Positions 16,826-24,797 of a DNA stretch of 64,000 nucleotides are shown in pieces; within the stretch, counting starts at the first letter, position 1, and each line of letters opens with the position of its first letter. The translations under genes and the position numbers were made by a program. The stretch covers positions 31,155-95,154 of the forward strand of contig NZ_NISX01000019.1 in the NCBI RefSeq assembly GCF_002591895.1, given 5' to 3'. The DNA comes from Lacimicrobium alkaliphilum. GTDB taxonomy: Bacteria > Pseudomonadota > Gammaproteobacteria > Enterobacterales > Alteromonadaceae. Under the pieces are notes generated by a model. It made no database searches, was not told the origin of the DNA, and saw only the letters and a list, made by a program, of their open reading frames with translations.

Positions 16826-16939
16826 TTCACCGCAAAGACGCAGAGGGCACGGAGAAGAACAATATGGTGTAGGGTCCAATTTATTGGACTGCCCCGGGGT
16901 ATTTGTCGAATAAATTCGCCCCTACAACTCTGCGGTGAA
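16826..16939. repeat. Nested palindromes: TGTAGGG element inside a CACCGCA/TGCGGTG element
   Basis: The outer arms TTCACCGCA (16826-16834) and TGCGGTGAA (16931-16939) are perfect inverses, and CGCAGAGGGCACGGAGAAG follows the left arm, so it looks like a diverged CACAGAG-type element. Inside it, 16868-16926 is another inverted repeat: left arm TGTAGGGTCCAATTTATTGG(AC) and the matching right arm ending CGCCCCTACA, 22 bases each and alike at about 19 positions, around a CCCCGGGG centre. One repeat seems to have inserted into another. Confidence 0.7.
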
Positions 16940-16965
16940 CTGTTACCAGGCTTAAGGACATACTA

Positions 16966-17667
16966 ATGGCGGAAATATCACAACCGGAATCCTTCGATGC
17001 GCTCTATCAGCGGGCCTGTGAACGTAAAGGCAGTGAACAGGCCCTGAAAGCCCTGCTGGGTCAACCTAAAAGTGAAAAGCAACTGAGACAACTGGGTGAC
17101 GATCGCTATCTGGCCGAGTTCAGTAAAAAAGTCTTTCAGTCAGGTTTTGTCTGGCGAGTGGTGGAAAACAAATGGCCCGCCTTCGAGGAGCTGTTTTTTG
17201 GCTTTGATATCGATAAAATCTTATTGATGCCTGATGAGATGCTGGAGCGCAAAGCTGCCGATCCCGCCATTATCCGTAACTATAAAAAAGTGCGCTCCAT
17301 CCGCGATAATGCCCTGATGATCGATACCATAAGACGCGAACATGGCGGCGTCGGCGAGTTTCTTGCCAACTGGTCAGGTGAAGACATCATCGGCCTGTGG
17401 GCCTATCTGAAAAAGCACGGTGAGCGCCTCGGTGGTAACACCGGCCCTTATGCCTTAAGGGCAATGGGCAAAGATACTTTTTTGCTCAGCCGCGACGTGG
17501 AAGCCTGGTTTCGCCAGCGCAAGCTGATTGACGGCGGCCTTACCAGCAAACGCAGCCTGGATACAATCCAGCAGGTGTTTAACCAGTTGCAACAACAAAG
17601 CGGCCGCTCACTGCAACAGCTCAGCCAGATTATCGCCTTTAGCACCGGTGATAATCATATAGTTTAA
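16966..17667 (+). CDS. DNA-3-methyladenine glycosylase I family protein
   Basis: A 233-residue member of the TagI family (helix-hairpin-helix base-excision glycosylases that remove 3-methyladenine). FQSGFVWRVVENKWPAFEEL (about 57-76) corresponds to the Tag segment that contains QAGLSW in E. coli, and ADPAIIRNYKKVRSIRDNA (about 98-116) to its nucleotide-pocket helix region. It lacks the Cys/His residues of the E. coli Tag zinc snap: there is no N-terminal CGW-type motif and no C-terminal Cys. It therefore belongs to a zinc-less subgroup or has changed function. The ATG follows AAGGACATACTA. It stands alone between a repeat region and ubiE. Confidence 0.8.
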   Translation: MAEISQPESFDALYQRACERKGSEQALKALLGQPKSEKQLRQLGDDRYLAEFSKKVFQSGFVWRVVENKWPAFEELFFGFDIDKILLMPDEMLERKAADPAIIRNYKKVRSIRDNALMIDTIRREHGGVGEFLANWSGEDIIGLWAYLKKHGERLGGNTGPYALRAMGKDTFLLSRDVEAWFRQRKLIDGGLTSKRSLDTIQQVFNQLQQQSGRSLQQLSQIIAFSTGDNHIV

Positions 17668-17805
17668 TGAGGTAAGGATGCGCTGAATAACACCTGTTGC
17701 GGTGACAAGCAGTTTATCTGATGCAGCCACCATTTGTGTAATAACAGGCACTGTCAAACGTGCCCTAATCAGGTAAACTAACGATCAGTAAGCAAAGGAG
17801 TTTTC

Positions 17806-18579
17806 ATGAGCGAGCCAGGCCAGTCACAACCGCAATCAGATGATCAGACCCATTTTGGTTATAAAACCGTAGAGAAGCAGAAAAAAGCCTCGATGGTGGC
17901 TGATGTATTTCATTCTGTAGCGGGAAAATATGATCTGATGAATGACCTGATGTCTATGGGCATTCATCGCCTGTGGAAACGCTTTACCATTGATTGCAGT
18001 GGCGTACGCCCCGGTCACAAGGTGCTCGATTTGGCAGGAGGTACGGGTGATCTGGCAGCGAAGTTCTCGCGTCTGGTGGGCTCAAAAGGCGAAGTGGTAC
18101 TGGCCGATATCAATAATGCCATGCTCAAGGTAGGCCGGGATAAACTCCGTGACAAAGGCATTCTGGGGAATGTGGACTATGTACAGGCCAATGCAGAGTG
18201 TCTGCCCTTTCCGGACAACCATTTTGATTTGATTACTATTGCATTTGGCCTGCGCAACGTGACTGACAAAGACAAAGCGCTGACGTCCATGTTCAGGGTA
18301 CTCAAACCCGGAGGTCGTTTACTGGTACTGGAATTTTCTAAGCCCGAGTTCGAAACACTGAGCAAAGTATACGATCTGTATTCTTTTCACCTGTTGCCGA
18401 AAATAGGTAAATTGGTCGCCAATGACAGTGAGAGCTACCAGTACCTGGCGGAGTCTATTCGCATGCATCCGGATCAGGAAACCCTGCAGTTGATGATGCA
18501 ACACAATGGATTCGAGCAGGTCACTTATCATAATATGACCGGTGGCATCGTTGCTCTGCACCGCGGTTTTAAATTTTAG
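17806..18579 (+). CDS. ubiE: Ubiquinone/menaquinone C-methyltransferase
   Basis: A 257-residue SAM-dependent methyltransferase acting on demethylmenaquinol and the C2 position of the ubiquinone precursor; E. coli UbiE has 251. The SAM-binding motif I is [13 protein letters not shown] (about 73-85), post-motif residues [10 protein letters not shown] follow, and [17 protein letters not shown] (about 145-161) is the UbiE signature. AAGGAG precedes the ATG. It heads ubiEJB, with 9 bases to ubiJ. Confidence 0.96.
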   Translation: MSEPGQSQPQSDDQTHFGYKTVEKQKKASMVADVFHSVAGKYDLMNDLMSMGIHRLWKRFTIDCSGVRPGHKVLDLAGGTGDLAAKFSRLVGSKGEVVLADINNAMLKVGRDKLRDKGILGNVDYVQANAECLPFPDNHFDLITIAFGLRNVTDKDKALTSMFRVLKPGGRLLVLEFSKPEFETLSKVYDLYSFHLLPKIGKLVANDSESYQYLAESIRMHPDQETLQLMMQHNGFEQVTYHNMTGGIVALHRGFKF

Positions 18580-18588
18580 GCCTCCCTC

Positions 18589-19197
18589 ATGCCTGCACCG
18601 CAACTTCTGACAGCCGGCATCGAACTGGCGCTGAATAAACTCCTTGCGCTTGATCCCGCCAGTCAGCAGAGGCTTATCCCCCTGAATGGCAAACGCCTGC
18701 GCGTAAATCTGGATGAATTACCCTGGCCCCTGACCTTTGCCTTTTCGGACCGCGTTGACATACTCACCGATGAGCATCAGGTTGACTGCACTATCGAGCT
18801 TTCTGTTACCACATTGCAAAAATTACAGGATGTCAGCCAGCTCAGCCTGTTAATTCAGCAGCAAGAGCTTAGCCTCAATGGCGATATGCACACGGCTCAG
18901 AGTTTCAGCAACCTGATAAAAGAGCTGGATATTGATTGGGAAGAACATCTCTCGCGATATACGGGTGACGTCATCGCTCATCAATCCTTTAAAACCGCCA
19001 GGCGTTTCCATCACGCTGCCCTGTCACGTCTGCATCGTTTCGGTGAAATTCTCCGGGATACCGCGATGGATGAAAAACAGCTTAGTGCTCACCCACTGGC
19101 AGTGGAAACGTTTTCTGAACAGGTTAATCAATTGCGCTCCGATGTGGCTCGATTTGAAGCCAGGTTACTACAACTCGAACAACAAAAGGGCAAGTAA
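18589..19197 (+). CDS. ubiJ: Ubiquinone biosynthesis accessory factor, SCP2 domain
   Basis: A 202-residue SCP2-like lipid-binding protein; E. coli UbiJ has 201. UbiJ helps assemble the soluble Ubi complex and binds ubiquinone intermediates. Here the N-terminal SCP2 fold covers about residues 5-110 (VDCTIELSVTTLQKLQDVSQ), and the C-terminal part is helical with a coiled-coil-like end (VNQLRSDVARFEARLLQLEQ). The ribosome site is weak, consistent with translation coupled to ubiE upstream. ubiB starts 4 bases after the stop codon. Confidence 0.92.
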   Translation: MPAPQLLTAGIELALNKLLALDPASQQRLIPLNGKRLRVNLDELPWPLTFAFSDRVDILTDEHQVDCTIELSVTTLQKLQDVSQLSLLIQQQELSLNGDMHTAQSFSNLIKELDIDWEEHLSRYTGDVIAHQSFKTARRFHHAALSRLHRFGEILRDTAMDEKQLSAHPLAVETFSEQVNQLRSDVARFEARLLQLEQQKGK

Positions 19198-19200
19198 ATC

Positions 19201-20838
19201 GTGCAGTTGATGCGCTTGTACACGATCAAAAAGACATTATTGCAACATGGCCTGGATGAACTCATCCCTCCCCGTTGGCTGCCCTGGTATGCCAGAGTTG
19301 CCCGCCATAGTGCATTCTGGCTGCGCAACCGTTATCCCGACAAGTCACGTGGAGTACGTATTCGTCTGGCCTTACAATCTCTGGGCCCGGTGTTTATAAA
19401 ATTTGGTCAGATGCTTTCCACCCGTCGTGATTTACTGCCTCCTGACATCGCCGATGAGCTTACTCTGCTGCAGGACAAGGTGCCTCCTTTCGACAGCACC
19501 CTGGCCCGGCAAACCATAGAAAATGCGCTGGGTCTGACCTCCATTGATCAACGTTTTGATGAATTTTCTGCTGATCCACTGGCGTCCGCGTCTATTGCTC
19601 AGGTGCATACAGCGAGACTCAAGCCAGATGGTCAGCGAGTGGTGATAAAAGTTATCCGCCCCCACATCGCCGATACCATTTATGCAGATATTGAGCTGAT
19701 GTATACCCTGGCAATGGTGGTGCAGAAATGGCTCCCAGACGGTAAGCGCCTGCGCCCGGTGGAAGTGGTTAAGGAATATGAGAAAACCATACTGGAGGAG
19801 CTAAACCTGTTACAGGAAGCCTCCAACGGTATCCAGCTTAAACGTAATTTCGAAGATTCCCGCTCCTTATATATTCCACATATTTACAGCGATTACTGCC
19901 GCCGGAATGTCATGGTGATGGAGCGCATTTATGGTATTCCTGTAGCTGATATCGACGCGCTGAACGCTCAGGGCACCGATATGAAAAAGCTCGCCGAACG
20001 TGGGGTAGAGGTGTTTTTCACGCAGGTGTTCAGAGACAGTTTCTTCCATGCCGATATGCATCCGGGGAATATTTTTGTATCTACCGACAACCCCGCCGAC
20101 CCTCAGTATATTGGCATCGATTTTGGCATTGTCGGCACGCTGAATCGCGAAGACAAGCGTTACCTGGCGGAAAATTTCGTTGCCTTTTTCAACCGCGACT
20201 ACCGCAAGGTAGCAGAATTGCATGTGGACTCAGGCTGGGTGCCAGCAGAAACTGATCTGGAAGAGTTTGAAGTTGCCATCCGTACGGTTTGCGAACCCAT
20301 TTTCCAGAAACCTCTGGCTGAAATCAGCTTTGGTATCGTACTGCTACAACTGTTTAACACCGCCCGCCGGTTCAATATGCAGGTGCAGCCACAACTGGTG
20401 TTACTACAGAAGACCCTGCTGTATATTGAAGGTCTTGGGCGCCAGCTTTACCCGCAGCTAGATCTGTGGCAAACCGCGAAACCGTTTCTGGAAAACTGGA
20501 TGCAGGAACAAATTGGCGTCAAGGCACTGTTCAAGAAAGTAAGGGCAAACTTACCCTACTGGTCAGAAAAGATGCCTGAAGTACCGGATCTGCTTTTTGA
20601 TACCCTGAAGCAACTGAAGCATCTTCCGCAGCAGCAACAACACTGGATCCAGGCGCTACAACAACAGCAGCATCAACAACATCGCAGCCGCCGTTACCTG
20701 TTACTTGGCAGCACCCTTATCCTCGCCGGAGTGATACTGCCGATATATCCAATCAGCGGCTGGTATGGTCTTGGCCTGGTGAGTCTGGGCGGGCTGAGTT
20801 TTATCCGGGGCTGGCTGATCAGTAGCAAGCCGCAATAG
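19201..20838 (+). CDS. ubiB: Ubiquinone biosynthesis regulatory ATPase/kinase-like protein
   Basis: A 545-residue UbiB/ABC1/ADCK-type protein kinase-like ATPase needed for ubiquinone synthesis; E. coli UbiB has 546. [20 protein letters not shown] (about 64-83) is the family's KxGQ motif, [11 protein letters not shown] the alanine-rich nucleotide loop, and [13 protein letters not shown] and IGIDFGIVG (about 280-312) the catalytic segments. Two membrane segments lie at the C-terminus (about 500-540). The GTG at 19201 places the N-terminus as in E. coli; ATG at 19210 is an alternative. In E. coli tatABCD follows directly; here a palindromic repeat and one opposite-strand gene intervene. Confidence 0.95.
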   Translation: MQLMRLYTIKKTLLQHGLDELIPPRWLPWYARVARHSAFWLRNRYPDKSRGVRIRLALQSLGPVFIKFGQMLSTRRDLLPPDIADELTLLQDKVPPFDSTLARQTIENALGLTSIDQRFDEFSADPLASASIAQVHTARLKPDGQRVVIKVIRPHIADTIYADIELMYTLAMVVQKWLPDGKRLRPVEVVKEYEKTILEELNLLQEASNGIQLKRNFEDSRSLYIPHIYSDYCRRNVMVMERIYGIPVADIDALNAQGTDMKKLAERGVEVFFTQVFRDSFFHADMHPGNIFVSTDNPADPQYIGIDFGIVGTLNREDKRYLAENFVAFFNRDYRKVAELHVDSGWVPAETDLEEFEVAIRTVCEPIFQKPLAEISFGIVLLQLFNTARRFNMQVQPQLVLLQKTLLYIEGLGRQLYPQLDLWQTAKPFLENWMQEQIGVKALFKKVRANLPYWSEKMPEVPDLLFDTLKQLKHLPQQQQHWIQALQQQQHQQHRSRRYLLLGSTLILAGVILPIYPISGWYGLGLVSLGGLSFIRGWLISSKPQ

Positions 20839-20871
20839 AATTGACGCAGCTATCACAAAAAAGCCTTTTTC

Positions 20872-20954
20872 ACCACAGAGACACGGAGGTCACAGAGGGG
20901 GTTAATTGGGATCTATGCTTCTCTGTGTCCTCTGTGACTCTGTGACTCTGTGGT
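20872..20954. repeat. CACAGAG/CTCTGTG palindromic element, copy B
   Basis: Starts ACCACAGAGACACGGAGG and ends with CTCTGTGTCCTCTGTG followed by two GACTCTGTG units and GT. It lies between the convergent ubiB and outer-membrane protein genes. Its centre (GTTAATTGGGATCTATGC) differs from the other copies. Beyond it, 20955-21098 has no gene; AGCTGAAAGCTTTTCAATTCAGCT near 21080-21105 can form a further hairpin beside the next gene's stop. Confidence 0.8.
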
Positions 20955-21098
20955 TATTTTCGTCTTTGCTACAGGACGCTGCGCTACATCACGGGCTACG
21001 CTGACTTAAAAGCACTGGATTACCGCCAACGACATGCGGTAATGACACCCTGAAAGCTGATGGCTGAAAACTGACTTCTTTTGAAAGCTGAAAGCTTT

Positions 21099-22052
21099 TC
21101 AATTCAGCTCGCCAAAATAAGCTTCTACCCGCATCGCCAGACCGTAGGAGGGTTTAAAATCTTCGTCCCTGCGCCAGAGCACAAAGGGCTCCAGTTCGAA
21201 AAACAGCCATTCCCGCACCGCGTTGCGCCGCCACCGGGCACTGAGCAGATATTCTTCGGCACGATAATCAGGCCGGCTGCTTCCCTCAACAAAAAGCCCG
21301 TAAATCAGCCCTGTGCGGGCGTCCAGTTGGCGGTAACGATGTATACTATGCTGCCAAATCCAGTCATTTTCTTTATCCCGATAGTAAAAATTATTATCAA
21401 AACGCAGCATGTTTTCATCATCAAACTGGTAGCTGTACTGGGCTCTCAGTCTGCTGCCAAATCGATCCTGAGTATAGTAATACACTGACCCTTCGAGATG
21501 CAGATTACTGATATCTGACAAACCGAAAGTTTTGCGTATTTCCGATTTCACATAGGGTTGCAACTTTCTGCCCACACCAATACGATGGGAGATATTCAGA
21601 TCTTCGGTTTTCTTTGCGGTAAAACGCAGTGCCATACTGAACCGGTTGCGGTTGTCCAGAGCCTCGTTGCGGGCCGCCTTAATCCCAGCCCCCTGCTCAT
21701 CTTCGTCATAATCAGAAAAGATTAAATCGGTCTGATGCTTCATGTTAGGTAATCTCACCCGTACCCGAAAGCGACTCTCGAACTCCATCAGATCGCGACT
21801 GCGGGGCTCCCAACCCAGACGAAGTCTCGCTTCTGCCTTAGCGGCTTCGTCCAGAGGCTGAGTTTCGTCGATAAAGAAGCTGTCAAACCACCGGACGGTA
21901 GCATCAATGGACGCAGAAACGTTGTCCTGCATATCATCCAGCCAGGCATCCTGTTCATCAGGCAATGGCTGTGGGGATTCTTCTGATACTGCTAATCCCG
22001 GAAATGTCAGGGCCAGTAACAGCAGACTGGCGCATCTTGTTAGCCCGGACAA
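21099..22052 (-). CDS. Predicted outer-membrane beta-barrel protein
   Basis: A 317-residue protein with a signal peptide (MSGLTRCASLLLLALTFPGLA). The mature part has an acidic segment (about 28-60), then alternating short strands rich in aromatic and charged residues, such as LHLEGSVYYYTQD, RLRAQYSYQFDD and MLRFDNNFYYRDKE, as expected of an outer-membrane barrel. I recognise it only as a conserved hypothetical type in Alteromonadales. It sits on the opposite strand between ubiB and tatA and is divergent from tatA by 132 bases. The short upstream stretch contains no recognised operator. Function unknown. Confidence 0.7.
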   Translation of the reverse strand: MSGLTRCASLLLLALTFPGLAVSEESPQPLPDEQDAWLDDMQDNVSASIDATVRWFDSFFIDETQPLDEAAKAEARLRLGWEPRSRDLMEFESRFRVRVRLPNMKHQTDLIFSDYDEDEQGAGIKAARNEALDNRNRFSMALRFTAKKTEDLNISHRIGVGRKLQPYVKSEIRKTFGLSDISNLHLEGSVYYYTQDRFGSRLRAQYSYQFDDENMLRFDNNFYYRDKENDWIWQHSIHRYRQLDARTGLIYGLFVEGSSRPDYRAEEYLLSARWRRNAVREWLFFELEPFVLWRRDEDFKPSYGLAMRVEAYFGELN

Positions 22053-22184
22053 TGGCTATTCCTCAATATAAAAAATGTACTGAAAGAATACATAGCATGG
22101 TCAGATTACTGCTCATAATCAAATCCAGTGACCTTTTACACAAGCTACGTATAATAGGCAAAAATTACTCTTCAGGAGCAGGTT

Positions 22185-22424
22185 ATGGGTGGAATAAGTT
22201 TGTGGCAACTACTAATCATATTTGCCATCGTATTATTGTTGTTTGGAACCAAGCGTCTGCGTACATTGGGCAGCGATCTGGGGTCTGCAATTAAAGGTTT
22301 TAAAAAAGAAATAGACCCCGATAAAGAGACCTCCTCTGATGCTGACTTCGATCAGCAAAAAGTAGAGAACAAACGCGAATCTACTGCTCAGACTCAGTCA
22401 GAGAAACAAAAGCAAGATAGTTAA
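22185..22424 (+). CDS. tatA: Sec-independent translocase subunit TatA
   Basis: A 79-residue Tat pore-forming subunit with one N-terminal transmembrane helix (about 5-21, [17 protein letters not shown]), the hinge [23 protein letters not shown] and a charged, Gln/Lys-rich tail. It oligomerises in the inner membrane to export folded proteins carrying twin-arginine signals. AGGAGCAGGTT precedes the ATG. First gene of tatABC, with 3 bases to tatB. Confidence 0.96.
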   Translation: MGGISLWQLLIIFAIVLLLFGTKRLRTLGSDLGSAIKGFKKEIDPDKETSSDADFDQQKVENKRESTAQTQSEKQKQDS

Positions 22425-22427
22425 TCT

Positions 22428-22730
22428 ATGTTTGATATCGGTTTTTGGGAATTATTGGTTATTGGTATCGTGGCCCTGCTGGTGTTGGGCCCGGAACGAT
22501 TGCCGGGTGCCATTCGCTCCACCAGTCGGGCCCTGTCAGGGGTGCGTTCAATGGCCAGTAATTTTAAACAGGAACTTGAGCAACAATTGAAGATTCAGGA
22601 ATTGCACGACAACCTGAAAAAGGCTGAAAAGCAGGATTTAAAAAATCTGTCTCCTGAATTACAAAAATCTGTTGATGAATTGCGCGATGCTGCACAGTCC
22701 GTCAAAAAACCGTATCAGAAAAAAGAATAA
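22428..22730 (+). CDS. tatB: Sec-independent translocase subunit TatB
   Basis: A 100-residue TatB, which forms the twin-arginine signal receptor with Tat[21 protein letters not shown] is the family's N-terminal membrane helix with the conserved Glu8, followed by [18 protein letters not shown] and an amphipathic helical region. It is shorter than E. coli TatB (171), mainly in the tail, as in many other gammaproteobacteria. tatC begins directly after its stop codon. Confidence 0.95.
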   Translation: MFDIGFWELLVIGIVALLVLGPERLPGAIRSTSRALSGVRSMASNFKQELEQQLKIQELHDNLKKAEKQDLKNLSPELQKSVDELRDAAQSVKKPYQKKE

Positions 22731-23489
22731 ATGGCAGATTCCCAGTCTCTTTTCACTCATCTGATTGAGTTACGCGGGCGTTTACTCAAAGCCCTGTTGG
22801 CAGTATTGGTGGTATTTTTATGCCTGGCCTACTTTGCACAGGATCTCTACCACATATTAGCGACTCCTCTTCTTGAGGTAATGCCCACAGGCACCCAAAT
22901 GATAGCCACCGATGTGGCCTCACCTTTCTTCGCTCCTTTTAAACTGACCATGGTGCTGTCATTTTTTATCGCCATTCCGGTGGTGTTTTATCAGGTATGG
23001 GGATTTGTAGCACCCGGGTTGTATCGCAATGAGAAGCGTCTTATCGCTCCTCTGCTTGTTTCCAGTACCTTGCTGTTTTACCTGGGCATTGCCTTTGCCT
23101 ACTTCGTGGTCTTCCCGCTGGCATTTGGCTTTTTTACCCGGGTCGCTCCTGAGGGTGTAACCATCAGCACCGATATCAGCAGTTACCTGGATTTTGTGCT
23201 CAAGTTGTTTTTTGCCTTTGGCCTGTCTTTTCAGATTCCGGTGGCAATTATACTCACTTGCTGGACCGGCATGACTACGCCACAGCAATTGAGAGAAAAG
23301 CGCCCCTACGTGATAGTCGGAGTGTTTGTTATCGGTATGCTGTTAACGCCTCCCGATATTATTTCCCAAACCTTGCTGGCAGTGCCGATGTGGCTGTTGT
23401 ATGAGTTTGGGCTGCTGGCTGGTAGTCTGTATCAGCGCCGAAACGAAGAAAACGAAGAAAACGAAACGGAGTCTCAGGACAAAAAATGA
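22731..23489 (+). CDS. tatC: Sec-independent translocase subunit TatC
   Basis: A 252-residue multi-span protein (about six transmembrane helices) that recognises the RR signal. The N-terminal [20 protein letters not shown] contains the conserved cytoplasmic HLxELRxR motif, and a loop near residue 95-105 contains [11 protein letters not shown]. coli TatC has 258 residues. Its stop overlaps the next start by 4 bases (ATGA, 23486-23489), coupling translation to the following small exported protein. Confidence 0.96.
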   Translation: MADSQSLFTHLIELRGRLLKALLAVLVVFLCLAYFAQDLYHILATPLLEVMPTGTQMIATDVASPFFAPFKLTMVLSFFIAIPVVFYQVWGFVAPGLYRNEKRLIAPLLVSSTLLFYLGIAFAYFVVFPLAFGFFTRVAPEGVTISTDISSYLDFVLKLFFAFGLSFQIPVAIILTCWTGMTTPQQLREKRPYVIVGVFVIGMLLTPPDIISQTLLAVPMWLLYEFGLLAGSLYQRRNEENEENETESQDKK

Positions 23490-23995
23490 AGATATCAGTA
23501 TTTTTAATTATTCCGGCCCTGTTCATGGGTGCTGCAGCTCAGGCCGAAACACTGGCCGATGCCATGCAGCAATGTAGCAAAGAAGAAAACAGCCTCAAGC
23601 GCCTGGTCTGTTATGACCGGTTAAGCAAAGATTTGCGCCAGTTTGAAAATTCGCCCTTGCCGCAATCCTCACAATCACTGTCTTCATCTGCCCACTCTGA
23701 TTCCGCCAGGCCAGAGTCAGAGTCTCCATCAACACAGATGCAGGAATTCGGGCTGCCAGAGAAAAGCGAGATGATCTCAGAGGATAAAATTCTGGTTTCC
23801 GTAGCAGAAAAACGCCGCAATGCCCGTGGTAAATGGGTATTGGAGTTCACTAATGGTCAGATGTGGGAGCAAACCGATTCGCAGGATTATTATTTCCCTG
23901 ACGGTCAGATATACATCGAGAAAGGCTTTCTCGGCGCATTCTTTCTTGGCTCCGAAGAATCCAAGCGCAGAATGCGGGTGAAGCGTATTCAATGA
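23486..23995 (+). CDS. Small exported protein of unknown function in the tat operon
   Basis: A 169-residue protein with a signal peptide ([20 protein letters not shown]). A two-cysteine segment follows ([20 protein letters not shown], about 29-48), then a Ser-rich linker (about 55-85), then a conserved-looking C-terminal domain ([19 protein letters not shown] to [20 protein letters not shown]). The C-x(n)-RLxCYD pattern occurs in several periplasmic proteins, including type VI secretion accessory proteins, but I cannot assign a function. It is translationally coupled to tatC and one base before tatD, so it is firmly inside the tat operon. No twin-arginine motif is present; export is probably by Sec. 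Confidence 0.65.
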   Translation: MKISVFLIIPALFMGAAAQAETLADAMQQCSKEENSLKRLVCYDRLSKDLRQFENSPLPQSSQSLSSSAHSDSARPESESPSTQMQEFGLPEKSEMISEDKILVSVAEKRRNARGKWVLEFTNGQMWEQTDSQDYYFPDGQIYIEKGFLGAFFLGSEESKRRMRVKRIQ

Positions 23996-23996
23996 T

Positions 23997-24797
23997 ATGA
24001 ATTGGTTCGATATCGGTGTCAACCTGACCAACAGCCGGTTTAGCAAAGACCTGGGAGAAGTACTCGGGCGTGCTCAGGCGGGTCAGGTTACAGAGATGCT
24101 GATAACCGGAACCAGTGAAAGCCAGAGTGAGGCCGCGTTGTCCCTGGCCGAACAGTACAATCAATACAGTACTGCCGGTGTGCACCCCCATGATGCCTCA
24201 TCCGTAGATAAAGATTATCTGCACCGGCTGCGCGATCTGGCAGACAGCCCCAGGGTGCGCGCTATCGGCGAATGTGGCCTGGATTTTAACCGTAATTTTT
24301 CCGCCAGAGATGATCAGCTAAGAGTATTTGAGCAACAACTGGAACTGGCCGTTGAGCTGCAACTGCCGGTTTTCCTGCACGAACGGGATGCCTTTTCAGA
24401 GCAAATTACTTTACTGAAAAAGTATCGCCCCGGACTGGTCGGCGGGGTGGCCCATTGTTTTACCGGTGATCGCGAAAAGATGGAAAGCTATTTACAGCTG
24501 GACCTGTATATCGGCATCACGGGCTGGCTGTGTGACAAAAAACGTGGGCTGGATTTACGCAATGCGGTGCCTCATCTACCCCTGCAACGTCTGCTGCTTG
24601 AGACCGATGCGCCCTTTCTGACGCCAAAAACTCTGCGTCCGAAAACCTCCAGAAATGAACCGGGTTTTCTGCCCCATATTGCCGAAGCCCTGAGCGGGTT
24701 AATTCAGGTACCAGTGGAGCAGCTCGCTCTGGTGAGCACAGAAAATGCGCAGCGGCTGTTCAATATCCATACAGGTAACGTTAATGGCAGGTCTTAG
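23997..24797 (+). CDS. tatD: TatD-family metal-dependent DNase
   Basis: A 266-residue TatD metallohydrolase (E. coli TatD has 260), a Mg-dependent 3'-5' DNase linked to DNA repair and quality control; it is not part of the Tat pore. FDIGVNLTNSRF at the start, TAGVHPHDASS (about 60-70), AIGECGLDFNRNFS (about 86-99), LHERDAF, VAHCFTGDREKM and LLETDAPFL follow the family order with the metal-binding Glu, His and Asp residues. The 3' end overlaps the diguanylate cyclase start by 14 bases. Confidence 0.94.
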   Translation: MNWFDIGVNLTNSRFSKDLGEVLGRAQAGQVTEMLITGTSESQSEAALSLAEQYNQYSTAGVHPHDASSVDKDYLHRLRDLADSPRVRAIGECGLDFNRNFSARDDQLRVFEQQLELAVELQLPVFLHERDAFSEQITLLKKYRPGLVGGVAHCFTGDREKMESYLQLDLYIGITGWLCDKKRGLDLRNAVPHLPLQRLLLETDAPFLTPKTLRPKTSRNEPGFLPHIAEALSGLIQVPVEQLALVSTENAQRLFNIHTGNVNGRS

